From assembly GCA_032027085.1 (NCBI GenBank), contig JAVSMS010000001.1, forward strand, positions 4,131,730-4,195,729: 64,000 nucleotides of DNA. The letters run 5' to 3'. Shown piece by piece: positions 1 to 8,484 of this stretch; position 1 is the stretch's first letter; every line of letters begins with the position of its first letter. Below the pieces are notes generated by a model, which worked only from the letters and a program-made list of their open reading frames with translations, searched no databases and was not told the origin of the DNA. The stretch comes from Pseudorhodoplanes sp. Its GTDB lineage: Bacteria > Pseudomonadota > Alphaproteobacteria > Rhizobiales > Xanthobacteraceae. The translations under genes and the position numbers were made by a program.

Positions 1-2
1 GG

Positions 3-338
3 CAACCGGTCATGGATTACAGCCTCGACCGCATGGAGACAGCGAGGAAAGAGCACAAAGCGCTGGTCGATGCCTGGATCGACCGCCTGCTGCACGCGGG
101 CCTGGTCGGCTTCAAGAAATACATGGGCATGGCGGGCACTGCGCATGCGCTGGGCAGCATGGTGACCGGCAGCGATCCCAGGACATCGGTGATCGACCCG
201 CACGGCAAGGTCCACGGTATGCAGGGCCTCTATGTCGGCGACGGCAGCGCACTGCCGCGCGCAAGTCGGGTCAATCCATCGCTGACCATCTATGCCTGGG
301 GCCTGCGTTTGGGCGACCATCTTGCCGCTGTCGGGTAA
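3..338 (+). CDS. GMC-family FAD oxidoreductase, C-terminal part (cut by window edge)
   Basis: The reading frame is open to the left edge, so only the C-terminus (about 111 residues) is visible. It matches the end of the glucose-methanol-choline oxidoreductase fold: GTAHALGSM carries the first catalytic-site histidine, GSDPRTSVID and GLYVGDGSALP follow, and VNPSLTIYAWGLR carries the second catalytic position (Asn) before the end. The family oxidises alcohols with FAD. The N-terminal dinucleotide-binding region lies outside the window, so the substrate cannot be inferred. No terminator hairpin is obvious after the stop. Confidence 0.88.
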   Translation, partial: QPVMDYSLDRMETARKEHKALVDAWIDRLLHAGLVGFKKYMGMAGTAHALGSMVTGSDPRTSVIDPHGKVHGMQGLYVGDGSALPRASRVNPSLTIYAWGLRLGDHLAAVG

Positions 339-442
339 GGCGCCGTCTCCGCTTCAGCCCGTCGAGAGCGCTAAAATTGCCTTGTTGTTCTGCCAACAAA
401 GACATCGCCCTGCCGCGCACCAACCAGGATCGAGAGGCGCGA

Positions 443-775
443 ATGAGCAGCCTCGATGAACTCAAAAGAACCATCCGCCGCAACAAGCTCTTGGGCATGT
501 GGGCGGCCGAAAAGCTGGGACTTTCCGATACGGACGCAGAGGCGTATTCGGATGCCCTTGCTGTGGGCACACTCGATCCCGAAGGCGGCGACGTGTTCGG
601 CAAGGTCCGGAAAGACTTTGACGCAGCCGGCATCGTGCAGACGGACGAGCAAATCCTTGCGGTCATGACCGAACTTCTGCTGCAGGCCGACAACCAGGTC
701 AGATCTGGAGACTGCTCCGGCGCCGCCGCGCTTGCGATCGTGCGCAATCTCACGTCGCGTTCCGGCGCGTCATAA
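443..775 (+). CDS. DUF1476 protein (ATPase inhibitor subunit zeta family)
   Basis: 110-residue protein with the family block RRNKLLGMWAAEKLGL followed by an acidic GGDVFGKVRKDFDAAG segment. DUF1476 includes the Paracoccus F1FO-ATPase inhibitor zeta. The ATG at 443 follows GAGAGG. The usual N-terminal inhibitory stretch (DREKAF...DEEL) is missing or shortened: in-frame codons just upstream, 425-442, read QDREAR, and an earlier ATG at 377 would include them. Inhibitory activity is therefore doubtful. The end overlaps the stop of the convergent terminase gene by 6 bp. Confidence 0.8.
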   Translation: MSSLDELKRTIRRNKLLGMWAAEKLGLSDTDAEAYSDALAVGTLDPEGGDVFGKVRKDFDAAGIVQTDEQILAVMTELLLQADNQVRSGDCSGAAALAIVRNLTSRSGAS

Positions 776-2071
776 CGTCCTGATCCGCGGCCCCTGCCCC
801 GCCCCGAAGCTCAGATGCGTCACCGCCCAGACCAGCGCATCGAGCCGGTCGGGCGAGCAGCCGGACGACAAACCATCGAGCCCGAAATCGCACATCTCGT
901 CTTCGAGTTCGGGAAACGATCCCGCATGCTTCACCTTGCCCTGCTCGTACAGGGCCGCGACCGGCTCGGCGCGCAGCCATTTTCCCCGCTTCGCGTGCAC
1001 CGCGGTCACCGGCACCGTGCGATCCTGTTCGGAAATCACCGCGCGCACCATGTCGCCGCCCTGGTTGACCTCGACCACCAGCGCGTCGGCCGAAAGCCGC
1101 CGCCACAGCGCGATCGCCTTCGCCGCCCACTGCGCGGGCGACAGCCCCGACGCGCTCTCGTCGGCGATCACATAAATCAGTCCGTTCTCCGCGCGCCCGG
1201 CGGCCACGAGACCACAGGCGTCGGCGCCCTTGCTTGACGACGCCGGCGGGTCGACCGCGACCACGATGCGCGCAAGCTGCGGCGCCGCATTCACCCGCGC
1301 CGCTTCGATCAGCGCGCGCGGCCACAGCGCGTCCGGCCGGTCCTCGATCAGCTCGCCGAGAATCTCCTGCCGTCCCAGCCGCGTGCCCTGATAGCGTTGC
1401 AGGATCGTGTCGACAAAGGCCGGCGCCAGAAAGCGGGCATTGTCGTGCGTCGTCGCCCGCGTCACCGCCGTGCGCGGATCGGCGATCAGCTTCTTCAGGA
1501 GCGGGATCGGCCGCGGCGTGGTGGTGATCACCTGCCGCGGCCGTTCGCCAAGGCGCAGTCCGAATTGCAGCATGTCGAAGGTTGCTTCGGCATGACGCCA
1601 CTTGGCGAGCTCGTCGAGCCAGGCCGCCTCGAATTGCGGCCCGCGCAGGGAGTCGGGGTCGTCGGCGGAGAAGGCGGAGGCCACCGATCCATTCGGCCAC
1701 TCGAAACGTTTGCGCTGCTGCATCCAGCACGGGGCGGGCCAATAGGGATTGACGCGCGACAGCCCCGAGATGCCTTCGATCATGATCTCGCGCACGTCAT
1801 GCGCGTCTTCGCCGATGATCGCGATGTGCCGGTGCTCGCGTTCGGCGAAGGGCGGAAGTCCGAGCGCCTGCGCCGTCACCCATTCCGCGCCGGCGCGGGT
1901 CTTTCCGGCGCCGCGTCCGCCCAGCAGCAGCCAGGTCAGCCAGGGCGCATCGATTGATGGCGGCCTCTGGTGACGATGCGCGAGCACATCCCACTTGCGC
2001 TCCAGGTGATGAAGTCTGTTCGGATCAAGGTCAGCCAGAAATTTCGTTCTGTTGCTCGGCGATAAGAGCAT
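770..2071 (-). CDS. terL: Phage/GTA-type terminase large subunit
   Basis: 433-residue DNA-packaging motor. Visible elements are Walker A GGRGAGKT near residue 55, Walker B AAWLDELAKW, the coupling motif ITTTPRP, and a C-terminal RNase H-like nuclease with acidic residues in VAVDPPAS, LVVEVNQGG and DALVWAVTHL. This is the COG5323 type found in alphaproteobacterial gene transfer agents. The start at 2071 (MLLSPSNRTKFLADL) fits the family N-terminus; ATGs at 2107 and 2125 are possible but have poor ribosome sites. It overlaps the upstream HTH gene by 41 bp. No portal, protease or capsid gene follows: the next gene is a convergent DUF1476, so this is an orphan packaging gene. Confidence 0.9.
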   Translation of the reverse strand: MLLSPSNRTKFLADLDPNRLHHLERKWDVLAHRHQRPPSIDAPWLTWLLLGGRGAGKTRAGAEWVTAQALGLPPFAEREHRHIAIIGEDAHDVREIMIEGISGLSRVNPYWPAPCWMQQRKRFEWPNGSVASAFSADDPDSLRGPQFEAAWLDELAKWRHAEATFDMLQFGLRLGERPRQVITTTPRPIPLLKKLIADPRTAVTRATTHDNARFLAPAFVDTILQRYQGTRLGRQEILGELIEDRPDALWPRALIEAARVNAAPQLARIVVAVDPPASSSKGADACGLVAAGRAENGLIYVIADESASGLSPAQWAAKAIALWRRLSADALVVEVNQGGDMVRAVISEQDRTVPVTAVHAKRGKWLRAEPVAALYEQGKVKHAGSFPELEDEMCDFGLDGLSSGCSPDRLDALVWAVTHLSFGAGQGPRIRTL

Positions 2072-2594
2072 CCAGCCGCGAGTGAAGATCGCGTCGCAGT
2101 TCGTCATAGTCCCGGACAAAGTCATATTCCTTCTGCGGCAGCGGTTGCGTCTGCTCGGCGCGCATGGCGGCTTGCAGCGTGCGTGAAAGCCCGGTGAGCA
2201 TGCGGCTCACCACCAGCAGCCGCTGGTAACCGGCCGCATCGGTGCTGTCCCGCATGCGCTCGATCGACTCCAGCTGGTGATCGATCTCGCGGCGGAGACG
2301 CAGTGCCAAGGCTGCGGTCTCGGCCGGCTCGCGGTCGCTGGCGACAGGCTGCAGCGCCGCACTCACCATCATGTGCGGACTGGGCGGCAGTGCCGGCTTC
2401 GGCTTGCGGGGAATGAACCTTCGTCCGAGACGATCGACATGCTTCGGAACGGCGCCGATTTCGCGGATGCGCCTGACGAACGTGGCGCGGCACATGCCGC
2501 AGCGGGCGGCAAGAGTCTCATAGGGTGTCTGTCCCGCCTCGACGTCCTCTACGACCTGCGGCAACAGAGCCTCGGGAATTTCCTTGCGTCGCAT
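2031..2594 (-). CDS. Terminase small-subunit-like HTH protein
   Basis: 187-residue protein. The N-terminus, about residues 10-45, reads as a helix-turn-helix (GQTPYETLAARCGMCRATFVRR), followed by a basic linker and a helical C-terminus with RLRREIDHQLESIERM and DELRRDLHSRLDALIAEQ. Position and overlap with terL suggest a terminase small subunit, which recognises DNA for packaging; this is inferred from context. The ATG at 2594 has GGAGG ten bases upstream, which decides it over in-frame ATGs at 2624 and 2705. A paralogue of the same layout lies at 23556-24164. Confidence 0.7.
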   Translation of the reverse strand: MRRKEIPEALLPQVVEDVEAGQTPYETLAARCGMCRATFVRRIREIGAVPKHVDRLGRRFIPRKPKPALPPSPHMMVSAALQPVASDREPAETAALALRLRREIDHQLESIERMRDSTDAAGYQRLLVVSRMLTGLSRTLQAAMRAEQTQPLPQKEYDFVRDYDELRRDLHSRLDALIAEQQNEISG

Positions 2595-2691
2595 GTCGGC
2601 TTTGCCTCCGGGTTTTCCCTGCATGCAGGGCTGAAAATGCAAACGCCGGCGGCCCGCGGCTTGGAAAGCCACGGCGTCACCGGCGCATTTG

Positions 2692-2737
2692 TGGAGTGTG
2701 CGCAAACCCTATCAGAGCAGGGTCACCCTGTCAAGGA
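2692..2737 (-). promoter_or_regulatory. Sigma70-like promoter in a three-copy 46-bp element
   Basis: On the minus strand TTGACA (2729-2734), a 17-bp spacer and TAGGGT (2706-2711) point at the HTH/terL pair, giving a leader of about 100 bases. The 46-bp block aligns without gaps to 24337-24382, upstream of the paralogous HTH gene, and its first 35 bp match 4436-4470 at 29 of 35 positions. Confidence 0.6.
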
Positions 2738-2942
2738 CTTTTTTCCTGCCGCGATTTCCCGGCAGGAACCTTGTTCTTCATGACGCGCGCCTCTGTATGC
2801 GCCGCAACATTCGCAATCCGGCATGGTTCGGGAACGCTGCCTGCCGCCAAACGTTTTGTATCAGGCGCGGCATGCAGCAACGCATCGCGCGTATGACTTC
2901 CCGATGGGAACCACATGATACGACATAAACGGAGGCCCTCAC

Positions 2943-4340
2943 ATGAAGAAGGCAGCATTGTTAGGTACGGCTGCGCTTTTCGCCAGCGTGACGCTCGCGG
3001 CAGCGCAAATGTCATCGCCGAGCGGCGGCGGCGACAAACAGATGCCCGGCGCCGCCGGCGAGCGCTCGCAGGCTCCGGCCGGCGAAAGCGGTAAGGCGCA
3101 GGAGCGCGGCGGCGGCGCGGCGCGCGAGATGCAGCAGAAGGGCGGCGAATCCCGCGAAGCGCCCCGTGCGCAGCAGAAGCAGGAACGCCCCTCCACCACC
3201 GGTCAGGGCCAGCGCGACAGCGACAGCAAGCCGCAGCGTCAGGAGACGCAGCAGAAGGCCGATCCGCAGAAGAAGGATCAGCAGCGCGCGCAAGACCGCA
3301 AGCAGGATCAGAAAAAGGAACGCGCCACCACCGGTCAGGGACAGCGTGACCAGGGCCAGCGCGAGCAAGGCCAGCGTGACCAGAGCCAGCGTGATCAGAA
3401 CCGGCAGCGTCAGGAGACGCAGCAGAACAAGGATCAGCAGCAGCAGGATCAGCGTGCGCAGGACCGTTCACCGCAGCAGCAGCAGGGCGGTCAGGCGAAT
3501 ATGCAAAGCGATGCGCAGGGCCGCGTGACGCTCAACAATCAGCAGCGCACGCGCATCCAGCAGACGGTTCTCGCAAGCTCCGATGTTCCGCGCGTCAGGA
3601 ATGTCGACTTCGCCGTCCGCGTGGGCACCGTGGTGCCGAGCCACGTGCACTTCGTCGACGTCCCGCCGGCGCTGATCGAGATCAACCCGGCCTGGCGCGG
3701 ACACAAATATGTGGTGGTCGAGGAGGAGATCATCATCCTCACGCCCGAACGCCGCATCGTCGCGGTGGTCCCGGTGGGACGCGGCCACGCCAGTGGCAGC
3801 AGCACCAGCGCGACGGTGGTCGAACTGCCGCCAGACGAGATTCGCATCCTGCAGCAAGTGCTGGTCGATCGCGGATTCTCGGTTGAGGTCGACGGCGTCT
3901 TCGGGCCGCGCACGCGCGAAGCACTGATTTCCTTCCAGCGGCGCGAAGGTCTGCAGGCCACCGGCCAGATCGATGCAAGGACGGTGACCGCGCTTGGCGC
4001 GCAGGGCCGCATCAACGTGTCCGGCGAAGCGCAGCAAGGCACTACGGGCAGCGGGCAGTCATCGCAGCAGCCGGGTGCGCAACAGCAAGGCCAGCAGCAG
4101 CAAGGTCAGCAGCCTGACACCAACCGGTCGCAGCAGGGCACGACCGGCAGCGGCAGTGGCCAGCAGTCGCAGGAGCCCGCGCAGCCGCAGCAAGGCACCA
4201 CGGGAAGCGGCGGCAGTGAGCAGCCGCAAGGCTCTGAGATGAAGCGGCAGCCGGACGCCGGCAAGCAGCAGGCGCCAGGCGGTCGGAACTCGACGCCGCA
4301 AAACCGCCCGGCGCAAAGTCCGTCAGGCTCAAAATATTGA
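2943..4340 (+). CDS. Secreted Gln/Arg-rich protein with DUF1236 and peptidoglycan-binding domain
   Basis: 465 residues. Residues 1-21 form a signal peptide ending LAAAQ. Residues 22-190 are low-complexity Gln/Arg/Lys-rich sequence with recurring TTGQGQRD and QETQQ units. Around 195-280 is a DUF1236-like segment (VPSHVHFVDVPPALIEI). Around 297-350 is a PG_binding_1 domain (LQQVLVDRGFSVEVDGVFG...). The tail repeats QQGTTGSG. The protein is expected in the periplasm or cell envelope, bound to peptidoglycan; its function is unknown. The ATG follows GGAGG. A strong hairpin terminator lies 25 bp downstream. Confidence 0.85.
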   Translation: MKKAALLGTAALFASVTLAAAQMSSPSGGGDKQMPGAAGERSQAPAGESGKAQERGGGAAREMQQKGGESREAPRAQQKQERPSTTGQGQRDSDSKPQRQETQQKADPQKKDQQRAQDRKQDQKKERATTGQGQRDQGQREQGQRDQSQRDQNRQRQETQQNKDQQQQDQRAQDRSPQQQQGGQANMQSDAQGRVTLNNQQRTRIQQTVLASSDVPRVRNVDFAVRVGTVVPSHVHFVDVPPALIEINPAWRGHKYVVVEEEIIILTPERRIVAVVPVGRGHASGSSTSATVVELPPDEIRILQQVLVDRGFSVEVDGVFGPRTREALISFQRREGLQATGQIDARTVTALGAQGRINVSGEAQQGTTGSGQSSQQPGAQQQGQQQQGQQPDTNRSQQGTTGSGSGQQSQEPAQPQQGTTGSGGSEQPQGSEMKRQPDAGKQQAPGGRNSTPQNRPAQSPSGSKY

Positions 4341-4364
4341 TGTCTTGAATAGGTCGCGAGTGCG

Positions 4365-4395
4365 AAGCCCCGCCGTAGAACGGCGGGGCTTTTTT
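4365..4395 (+). terminator. Rho-independent terminator
   Basis: AAGCCCCGCCG (4365-4375) pairs with CGGCGGGGCTT (4381-4391) around a 5-base loop and is followed by a T run to 4395. It ends the transcript of the preceding secreted-protein gene. Confidence 0.92.
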
Positions 4396-4435
4396 GCTGG
4401 CGGCCCGCCGCGACCCCGCGTCGCCGGCGCGATCA

Positions 4436-4481
4436 TGGAGCATGCGCAAACCTTAGCGGAGCAGTGTCACGCGACCCACGG
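4436..4481. repeat. Degenerate copy of the 46-bp promoter element
   Basis: Positions 4436-4470 match 2692-2726 at 29 of 35 bases without gaps, including TGCGCAAACC and GAGCAG. The sequence where the other copies carry TTGACA is degenerate here, so this copy may be inactive. It sits between the terminator and the next gene. Confidence 0.5.
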
Positions 4482-4534
4482 CGGCGCTGTGCAGAATCCT
4501 CAATTGTACACTTGCAGGCCGTGGAACATCCGCC

Positions 4535-4918
4535 TTGTCCCCGCGTTCATCGCTCATGCCGATTGTCGGACCCTTGCTGCTGGTGGTGGTTGCCACGATC
4601 ACGGGCGTTGCCGCGGCGAGCTACCACGTCGCACAGGAACGCAGCGACCGCCTCTATGGCGACCTCGAGGCCGATATCCGCGAGACGTTGCGGCAACACG
4701 AGCTGCGCAAGATCGAGCTCGCCACGCTGGAACAGGTGCCGCCGGTCACGACCGGTGCGACCGCCAAGGCGTCTGACGAGAAGGTCCATGAGGACAAGGC
4801 GCGCAAGGCCAAGATCGGCTCCATCAAAAAGTGGGCCACCGGCCATCGGCGCGAGCGTTTCGTTCCGCCGGATTTTGCGCGCCTGCCGATCGCGATCATG
4901 CGCGGCTTCCTGCGCTGA
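4535..4918 (+). CDS. Small single-pass membrane protein, unknown function
   Basis: 127 residues; I do not recognise the family. Residues 8-30 (IVGPLLLVVVATITGVAAAS) form one membrane segment or uncleaved signal anchor. The rest is a charged, probably helical region (ERSDRLYGDLEADIRETLRQ) and a basic C-terminus. An in-frame ATG at 4556 would remove seven residues. Composition and codon use resemble the neighbours, so it is probably a real gene, but no function can be assigned. Confidence 0.6.
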   Translation: MSPRSSLMPIVGPLLLVVVATITGVAAASYHVAQERSDRLYGDLEADIRETLRQHELRKIELATLEQVPPVTTGATAKASDEKVHEDKARKAKIGSIKKWATGHRRERFVPPDFARLPIAIMRGFLR

Positions 4919-5002
4919 CAGTCCGGCGCGGCGGTGGGTCGCAATGTGAGGTCCGCGCGTCTGCTCTATGATATCTTGAGGACACCAAGCTGGGAGACTG
5001 GC

Positions 5003-5320
5003 ATGGCCCATATCGAAAGCACTTCGCACAAACTCGTGCTCAAGCAAGGTTCGACAACGCTGACACTCGACAAGGACGCCGGCGTGGCGCTGCTGCAGCA
5101 TAGGATCCTGCTGTGGAACAGGAAGCCGCTCACGTTTCCGCTTGCCGATATCGACGACATCGCGGTGAAATCGGAAAAAGACGGCCTCTCCGGCGCATCG
5201 ATCTATCACAGCGTCCTGCATCGACGCTCCGGCGAGACCGCCGTGCTCACCACCGAGGAAGTGAAGGAGGCCGAGGCCACGGTGAGAACGCTGCGCGACT
5301 TTGTCGGGCTGCGGGCGTAA
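5003..5320 (+). CDS. Small cytoplasmic protein, unknown function
   Basis: 105 residues beginning MAHIESTSHKLVLKQGSTTL. The ATG at 5003 has GGGAG seven bases upstream, which favours it over an in-frame ATG at 4934. The pattern of short beta strands (LVLKQGSTTLTLDKD, HRILLWNRKPLTFPLADI) and a C-terminal helix resembles small PH-like or DUF domains that I cannot name. No signal peptide or membrane segment is present. Confidence 0.65.
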   Translation: MAHIESTSHKLVLKQGSTTLTLDKDAGVALLQHRILLWNRKPLTFPLADIDDIAVKSEKDGLSGASIYHSVLHRRSGETAVLTTEEVKEAEATVRTLRDFVGLRA

Positions 5321-5446
5321 CCGGCAGAAGCGCGGGGCGCCGCCAACTCCCTTCATTCCGTACTCGGGTTCGGCCGCCCGCCGACCCGAGCATAGGAGCG
5401 AACGCGCTGATCCGAGTTGATTGGAATTCGCTCTAAGCTGCTTTTC

Positions 5447-5472
5447 TTGAATCAAACTCTGAATCACTTCAT
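5447..5472. repeat. Paired-GANTC element, copy 1
   Basis: TTGAATC-N6-TGAATC-N-CTTCA, with two GAATC sites 12 bp apart. The same arrangement and spacing recur at 13972-13997, with a weaker copy at 5885-5909. GANTC is the CcrM methylation site in alphaproteobacteria. The surrounding gap 5321-5619 holds no convincing gene. Confidence 0.55.
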
Positions 5473-5619
5473 AGGCCGCATGAAGCATCGCGTGGTGCGG
5501 GGATGCCGCCCGGCTCCCTGCGGCATGTGCGCGCTGTGCGCATCCGCGTCATGGCTGCGGCCGCGCGCCTCTGTGAGGCTTTCATCCTTCGAACAGCCCC
5601 CCGCCACTGAAGACCTCCG

Positions 5620-5838
5620 ATGAGACTGCGCAAGCAAATGGTCAAGGAAACGGCCAAGGAAGCGTCCAAGGAAGCGCCCCAGGGTATTTCCAAGAGGCCG
5701 CCGAGGGGGCTACCGACGGAGCCGCCGACAACTCTCCTCGAATATGGCGTCTACGCGCTGGGCATCGTCATCCTCTGCGCGCTGCTGGCTGCCTTTTACT
5801 TTATCGACAAGCCCACGGCTTTCCGCCGCTTCTGGTAA
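5620..5838 (+). CDS. Small membrane protein, unknown function
   Basis: 72 residues: a basic, Lys/Glu-rich N-terminus with a repeated KETAKEA/KEASKEA pattern, a Pro-rich linker, then one hydrophobic segment (YALGIVILCALLAAFYFI) near residues 45-62. It probably sits in the inner membrane with the N-terminus in the cytoplasm. I do not recognise a family; the call rests on the coherent membrane-protein layout. Confidence 0.55.
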   Translation: MRLRKQMVKETAKEASKEAPQGISKRPPRGLPTEPPTTLLEYGVYALGIVILCALLAAFYFIDKPTAFRRFW

Positions 5839-5884
5839 CGCGATACGCAAAACCCGAGTCCCGCGATTCGCTTGCGGTCAAGGA

Positions 5885-5909
5885 CTGACTCACAATCTCA
5901 ACCGCTTCA
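5885..5909. repeat. Paired-GANTC element, degenerate copy
   Basis: CTGACTC-N6-TCAACC-G-CTTCA keeps the spacing of the copies at 5447 and 13972 but retains only one GANTC site (GACTC). It lies between the convergent 5620 and pfkB genes. Confidence 0.35.
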
Positions 5910-5928
5910 TGCGTCGCACGAAGACTCG

Positions 5929-6888
5929 TTATGCCCGCAAAGGCGGAAACGCGGCCTCGCGCACCACGACCTGCGGCAGCAGGCGCGCGACATCCTCCAG
6001 CCGGCAGAGTTCGGTCCCTGGACTCAGGAGCGCCGCCGAGCCGGCCGCCACCGCGTATCGGAGCGCTGCGTCCGGGCTTTTGTTCTGCGCCAGCGCCAAG
6101 ACCATCGCGCCGGTGAAGCTGTCGCCCGCCCCCACCACGCTCACCGCCTCGATCGGCAAACCCTCCGCGCGCCAGACCCGGTCGCGGCCGATCAGCAGCG
6201 CGCCCTCCGGCCCGCGCGTGAGCGCGATCAGCTCGACGAGACCAGCGCCAATGAGCTTGCGCGCCGCGCGCACCAGGGCCGCGTCGTCGCGCGACGTCTC
6301 TCCGGTCAGTTCACAGAATTCGCGCCTGTTCGGTTTAATCAGATAGATGCCGCGCGCCACCGCCGCCTTCAGCGCCGCGCCCGAACTGTCCACCACCACC
6401 TTCGCGCCCCTGGCTTTGGCAATGTCGGTCGCGCGTGCGAAGAAATCCTCCGGCAGCCCCGGCGGCAGGCTGCCGCTGGCGACCAGGAAGTCGGGCGCAG
6501 GATCGGCACTCTGAAGCCACGATAGACATTCGTCCGCTTCCGCCTCGCTCAGCGCCGGCCCCGGCAACAGGAAGCGATATTGCCGGCCGGTCGAGTCCTC
6601 AAAGACCGTAAAATTCTCCCGGGTCTCCTCGCGTGCGGCAATGACCAGGCTCTGCACCCCCTCCTGATCAACCAGACTTCGCAGCAACCCGCCCGCAATT
6701 CCGCCGGCCGGATAAATCGCCGCGACCTCGCCGCCGAGCCGCTTCACCGCGCGGGCGACATTGATCCCGCCGCCGCCCGGATGGCGGCGTGCCGGCGCGC
6801 AGCGCAATTTGGTGAATGGCTCGATCTTGCCTAGTTTCGTTGAAATATCGATGGCCGGATTCGCGGTCAGGGTGATGATCTTGGTCAA
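5929..6888 (-). CDS. pfkB: 6-phosphofructokinase 2 family sugar kinase
   Basis: 319 residues, the usual size. It starts ITLTANPAIDISTKL, has the sugar-binding glycine block GGGGINVARAVKRLGG near 38-53, VVDSSGAAL, and the catalytic signature VGAGDSFTGAM near 246-256, where Asp is the base. The similarity in order and wording to E. coli Pfk-2 is high, so the expected reaction is ATP-dependent phosphorylation of fructose 6-phosphate, although related PfkB enzymes act on other sugar phosphates. The gene is divergent from the AMP-phosphorylase-like operon with 51 bp between starts, so a role in the same ribose-phosphate metabolism is possible. Confidence 0.88.
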   Translation of the reverse strand: MTKIITLTANPAIDISTKLGKIEPFTKLRCAPARRHPGGGGINVARAVKRLGGEVAAIYPAGGIAGGLLRSLVDQEGVQSLVIAAREETRENFTVFEDSTGRQYRFLLPGPALSEAEADECLSWLQSADPAPDFLVASGSLPPGLPEDFFARATDIAKARGAKVVVDSSGAALKAAVARGIYLIKPNRREFCELTGETSRDDAALVRAARKLIGAGLVELIALTRGPEGALLIGRDRVWRAEGLPIEAVSVVGAGDSFTGAMVLALAQNKSPDAALRYAVAAGSAALLSPGTELCRLEDVARLLPQVVVREAAFPPLRA

Positions 6889-6939
6889 TGGCGCTTCGTG
6901 CTCGGAAGATTATGAGTTCATGGAAGAGAGCTTGATAGC

Positions 6940-8484
6940 ATGACTGACAACGGCACGTCGCGCCCGCAACTGAAGATCCGACGGATCAATCTTGATACCG
7001 GGCGGGAAAACGTCGCAGTGATCTCGCGCCGATCAAAGGCGCTGCGGCCGGAGGTCTTCCGCGGGTTCAGCCGCGTCGAGGTGCGCCGGGATTCGAAGGT
7101 GCTGCTGGCGACGCTTCTGATCACGGACGATGACGCGCTTGTTGGCCCCGACGAAATCGGCCTGTCGGACCCCGCCTTTCGCCGCTTTGGCTGCCCGGCC
7201 GGAGGATTCGCGAGCGTGACGCCGTCGGCGCCGCCCGCCAGCATGGATTCCGTCCGCGCCAAGATCCAGGGGCGCACCCTCACCGGGGGGGAGATCGCCG
7301 GCATCGTGAGCGATCTCACGCATTATCGCTATTCGGATATGGAGATCGCCGCATTCCTGTTTGCCTTCGCCAGCTTCACCACCAGCGACGAATTGCTGGC
7401 GCTCACGCAGGTCATGGCCAAGACCGGCACGGAGCTGCGTTGGGACACACCGATCGTCGTCGACAAGCATTGCATCGGCGGAATTCCCGGCAATCGCACC
7501 TCGATGGTCGTGGTGCCGATCGTGGCCGCGCACGGGCTGATGATTCCCAAAACCTCCTCGCGCGCCATCACCTCGCCCGCCGGCACCGCCGACACTATGG
7601 AAGTGCTCGCCCGCGTCGATCTCGGCGTCGACGAGATGAAAGAGGTCGTCGGCGCCTGCAACGGCTGCCTGGTCTGGGGCGGGCATGTCAATCTGGCGCC
7701 GGCCGACGACATTCTCATTTCGGTGGAACGCCCGCTGAGCCTCGACACCCGCGAGCAGATGGTGGCCTCGATCATCTCCAAGAAGCTCGCTGCGGGATCG
7801 ACGCATCTCCTGCTCGACGTGCCGGTAGGCCCGACCGCCAAGGTGGCCAATGCCACCGAAGCCATGCGCCTGCGCAAGCTGTTCGAATTCGTCGGCGACC
7901 GTTTCGGCATTTCCATCGAAGTCGTCACCACCGACGGCCGCCAGCCGATTGGGTCGGGCATCGGGCCGGTGCTGGAGGCGCAGGATGTCATGGCGGTCCT
8001 GTCCAACGATCCCGCGGCGCCGCCCGATCTGCGCGAGAAATCGCTGCGGCTCGCCGCGCACTTGCTGGAATACGACCCGAAGCTGCGCGGCGGCGCCGGC
8101 TATACGCGCGCCCGTGACTTGCTGGCGAGCGGCGCCGCCCTCAAGCAGATGCAGAAGATCATCGATGCGCAGGGTCCCTCGGTCTGCCGCACCGATCTCG
8201 GCACGCTGACCATCGACGTGCCGGCGCCGGCCGACGGAATCGTCATGTCGATCGATTGCCTGCGGCTCAACCGCATTGCGCGCACCGCCGGCGCGCCGAT
8301 CGACAAGGGCGCCGGCATCAGGATTTTCAAGAAGATCGGCGACCGCGTGGAGCAAGGCGAGCCGCTCTATCGCATCCATTGTCTTGACCAGCCTGAGCAC
8401 GGGCTTGCGGCGGCGGCGGCCAGGAGCGACGCAGGCTATGTGGTCGACGGGCACCGGACGCGGCAAGGCGACGCACAGCCGTGA
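6940..8484 (+). CDS. AMP/thymidine phosphorylase family protein (archaeal AMPpase type)
   Basis: 514 residues. An extra N-terminal domain of about 90 residues precedes the phosphorylase core. The phosphate-binding signature [16 protein letters not shown] near residue 175 and [19 protein letters not shown] near 200 match the archaeal AMP phosphorylase branch rather than classical DeoA. That family splits nucleoside monophosphates with phosphate to base plus ribose 1,5-bisphosphate. The C-terminus resembles the all-beta domain of pyrimidine phosphorylases. The stop overlaps the next start by 4 bp, so translation is probably coupled to the PRPP synthetase. Substrate preference is inference. Confidence 0.87.
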   Translation: MTDNGTSRPQLKIRRINLDTGRENVAVISRRSKALRPEVFRGFSRVEVRRDSKVLLATLLITDDDALVGPDEIGLSDPAFRRFGCPAGGFASVTPSAPPASMDSVRAKIQGRTLTGGEIAGIVSDLTHYRYSDMEIAAFLFAFASFTTSDELLALTQVMAKTGTELRWDTPIVVDKHCIGGIPGNRTSMVVVPIVAAHGLMIPKTSSRAITSPAGTADTMEVLARVDLGVDEMKEVVGACNGCLVWGGHVNLAPADDILISVERPLSLDTREQMVASIISKKLAAGSTHLLLDVPVGPTAKVANATEAMRLRKLFEFVGDRFGISIEVVTTDGRQPIGSGIGPVLEAQDVMAVLSNDPAAPPDLREKSLRLAAHLLEYDPKLRGGAGYTRARDLLASGAALKQMQKIIDAQGPSVCRTDLGTLTIDVPAPADGIVMSIDCLRLNRIARTAGAPIDKGAGIRIFKKIGDRVEQGEPLYRIHCLDQPEHGLAAAAARSDAGYVVDGHRTRQGDAQP

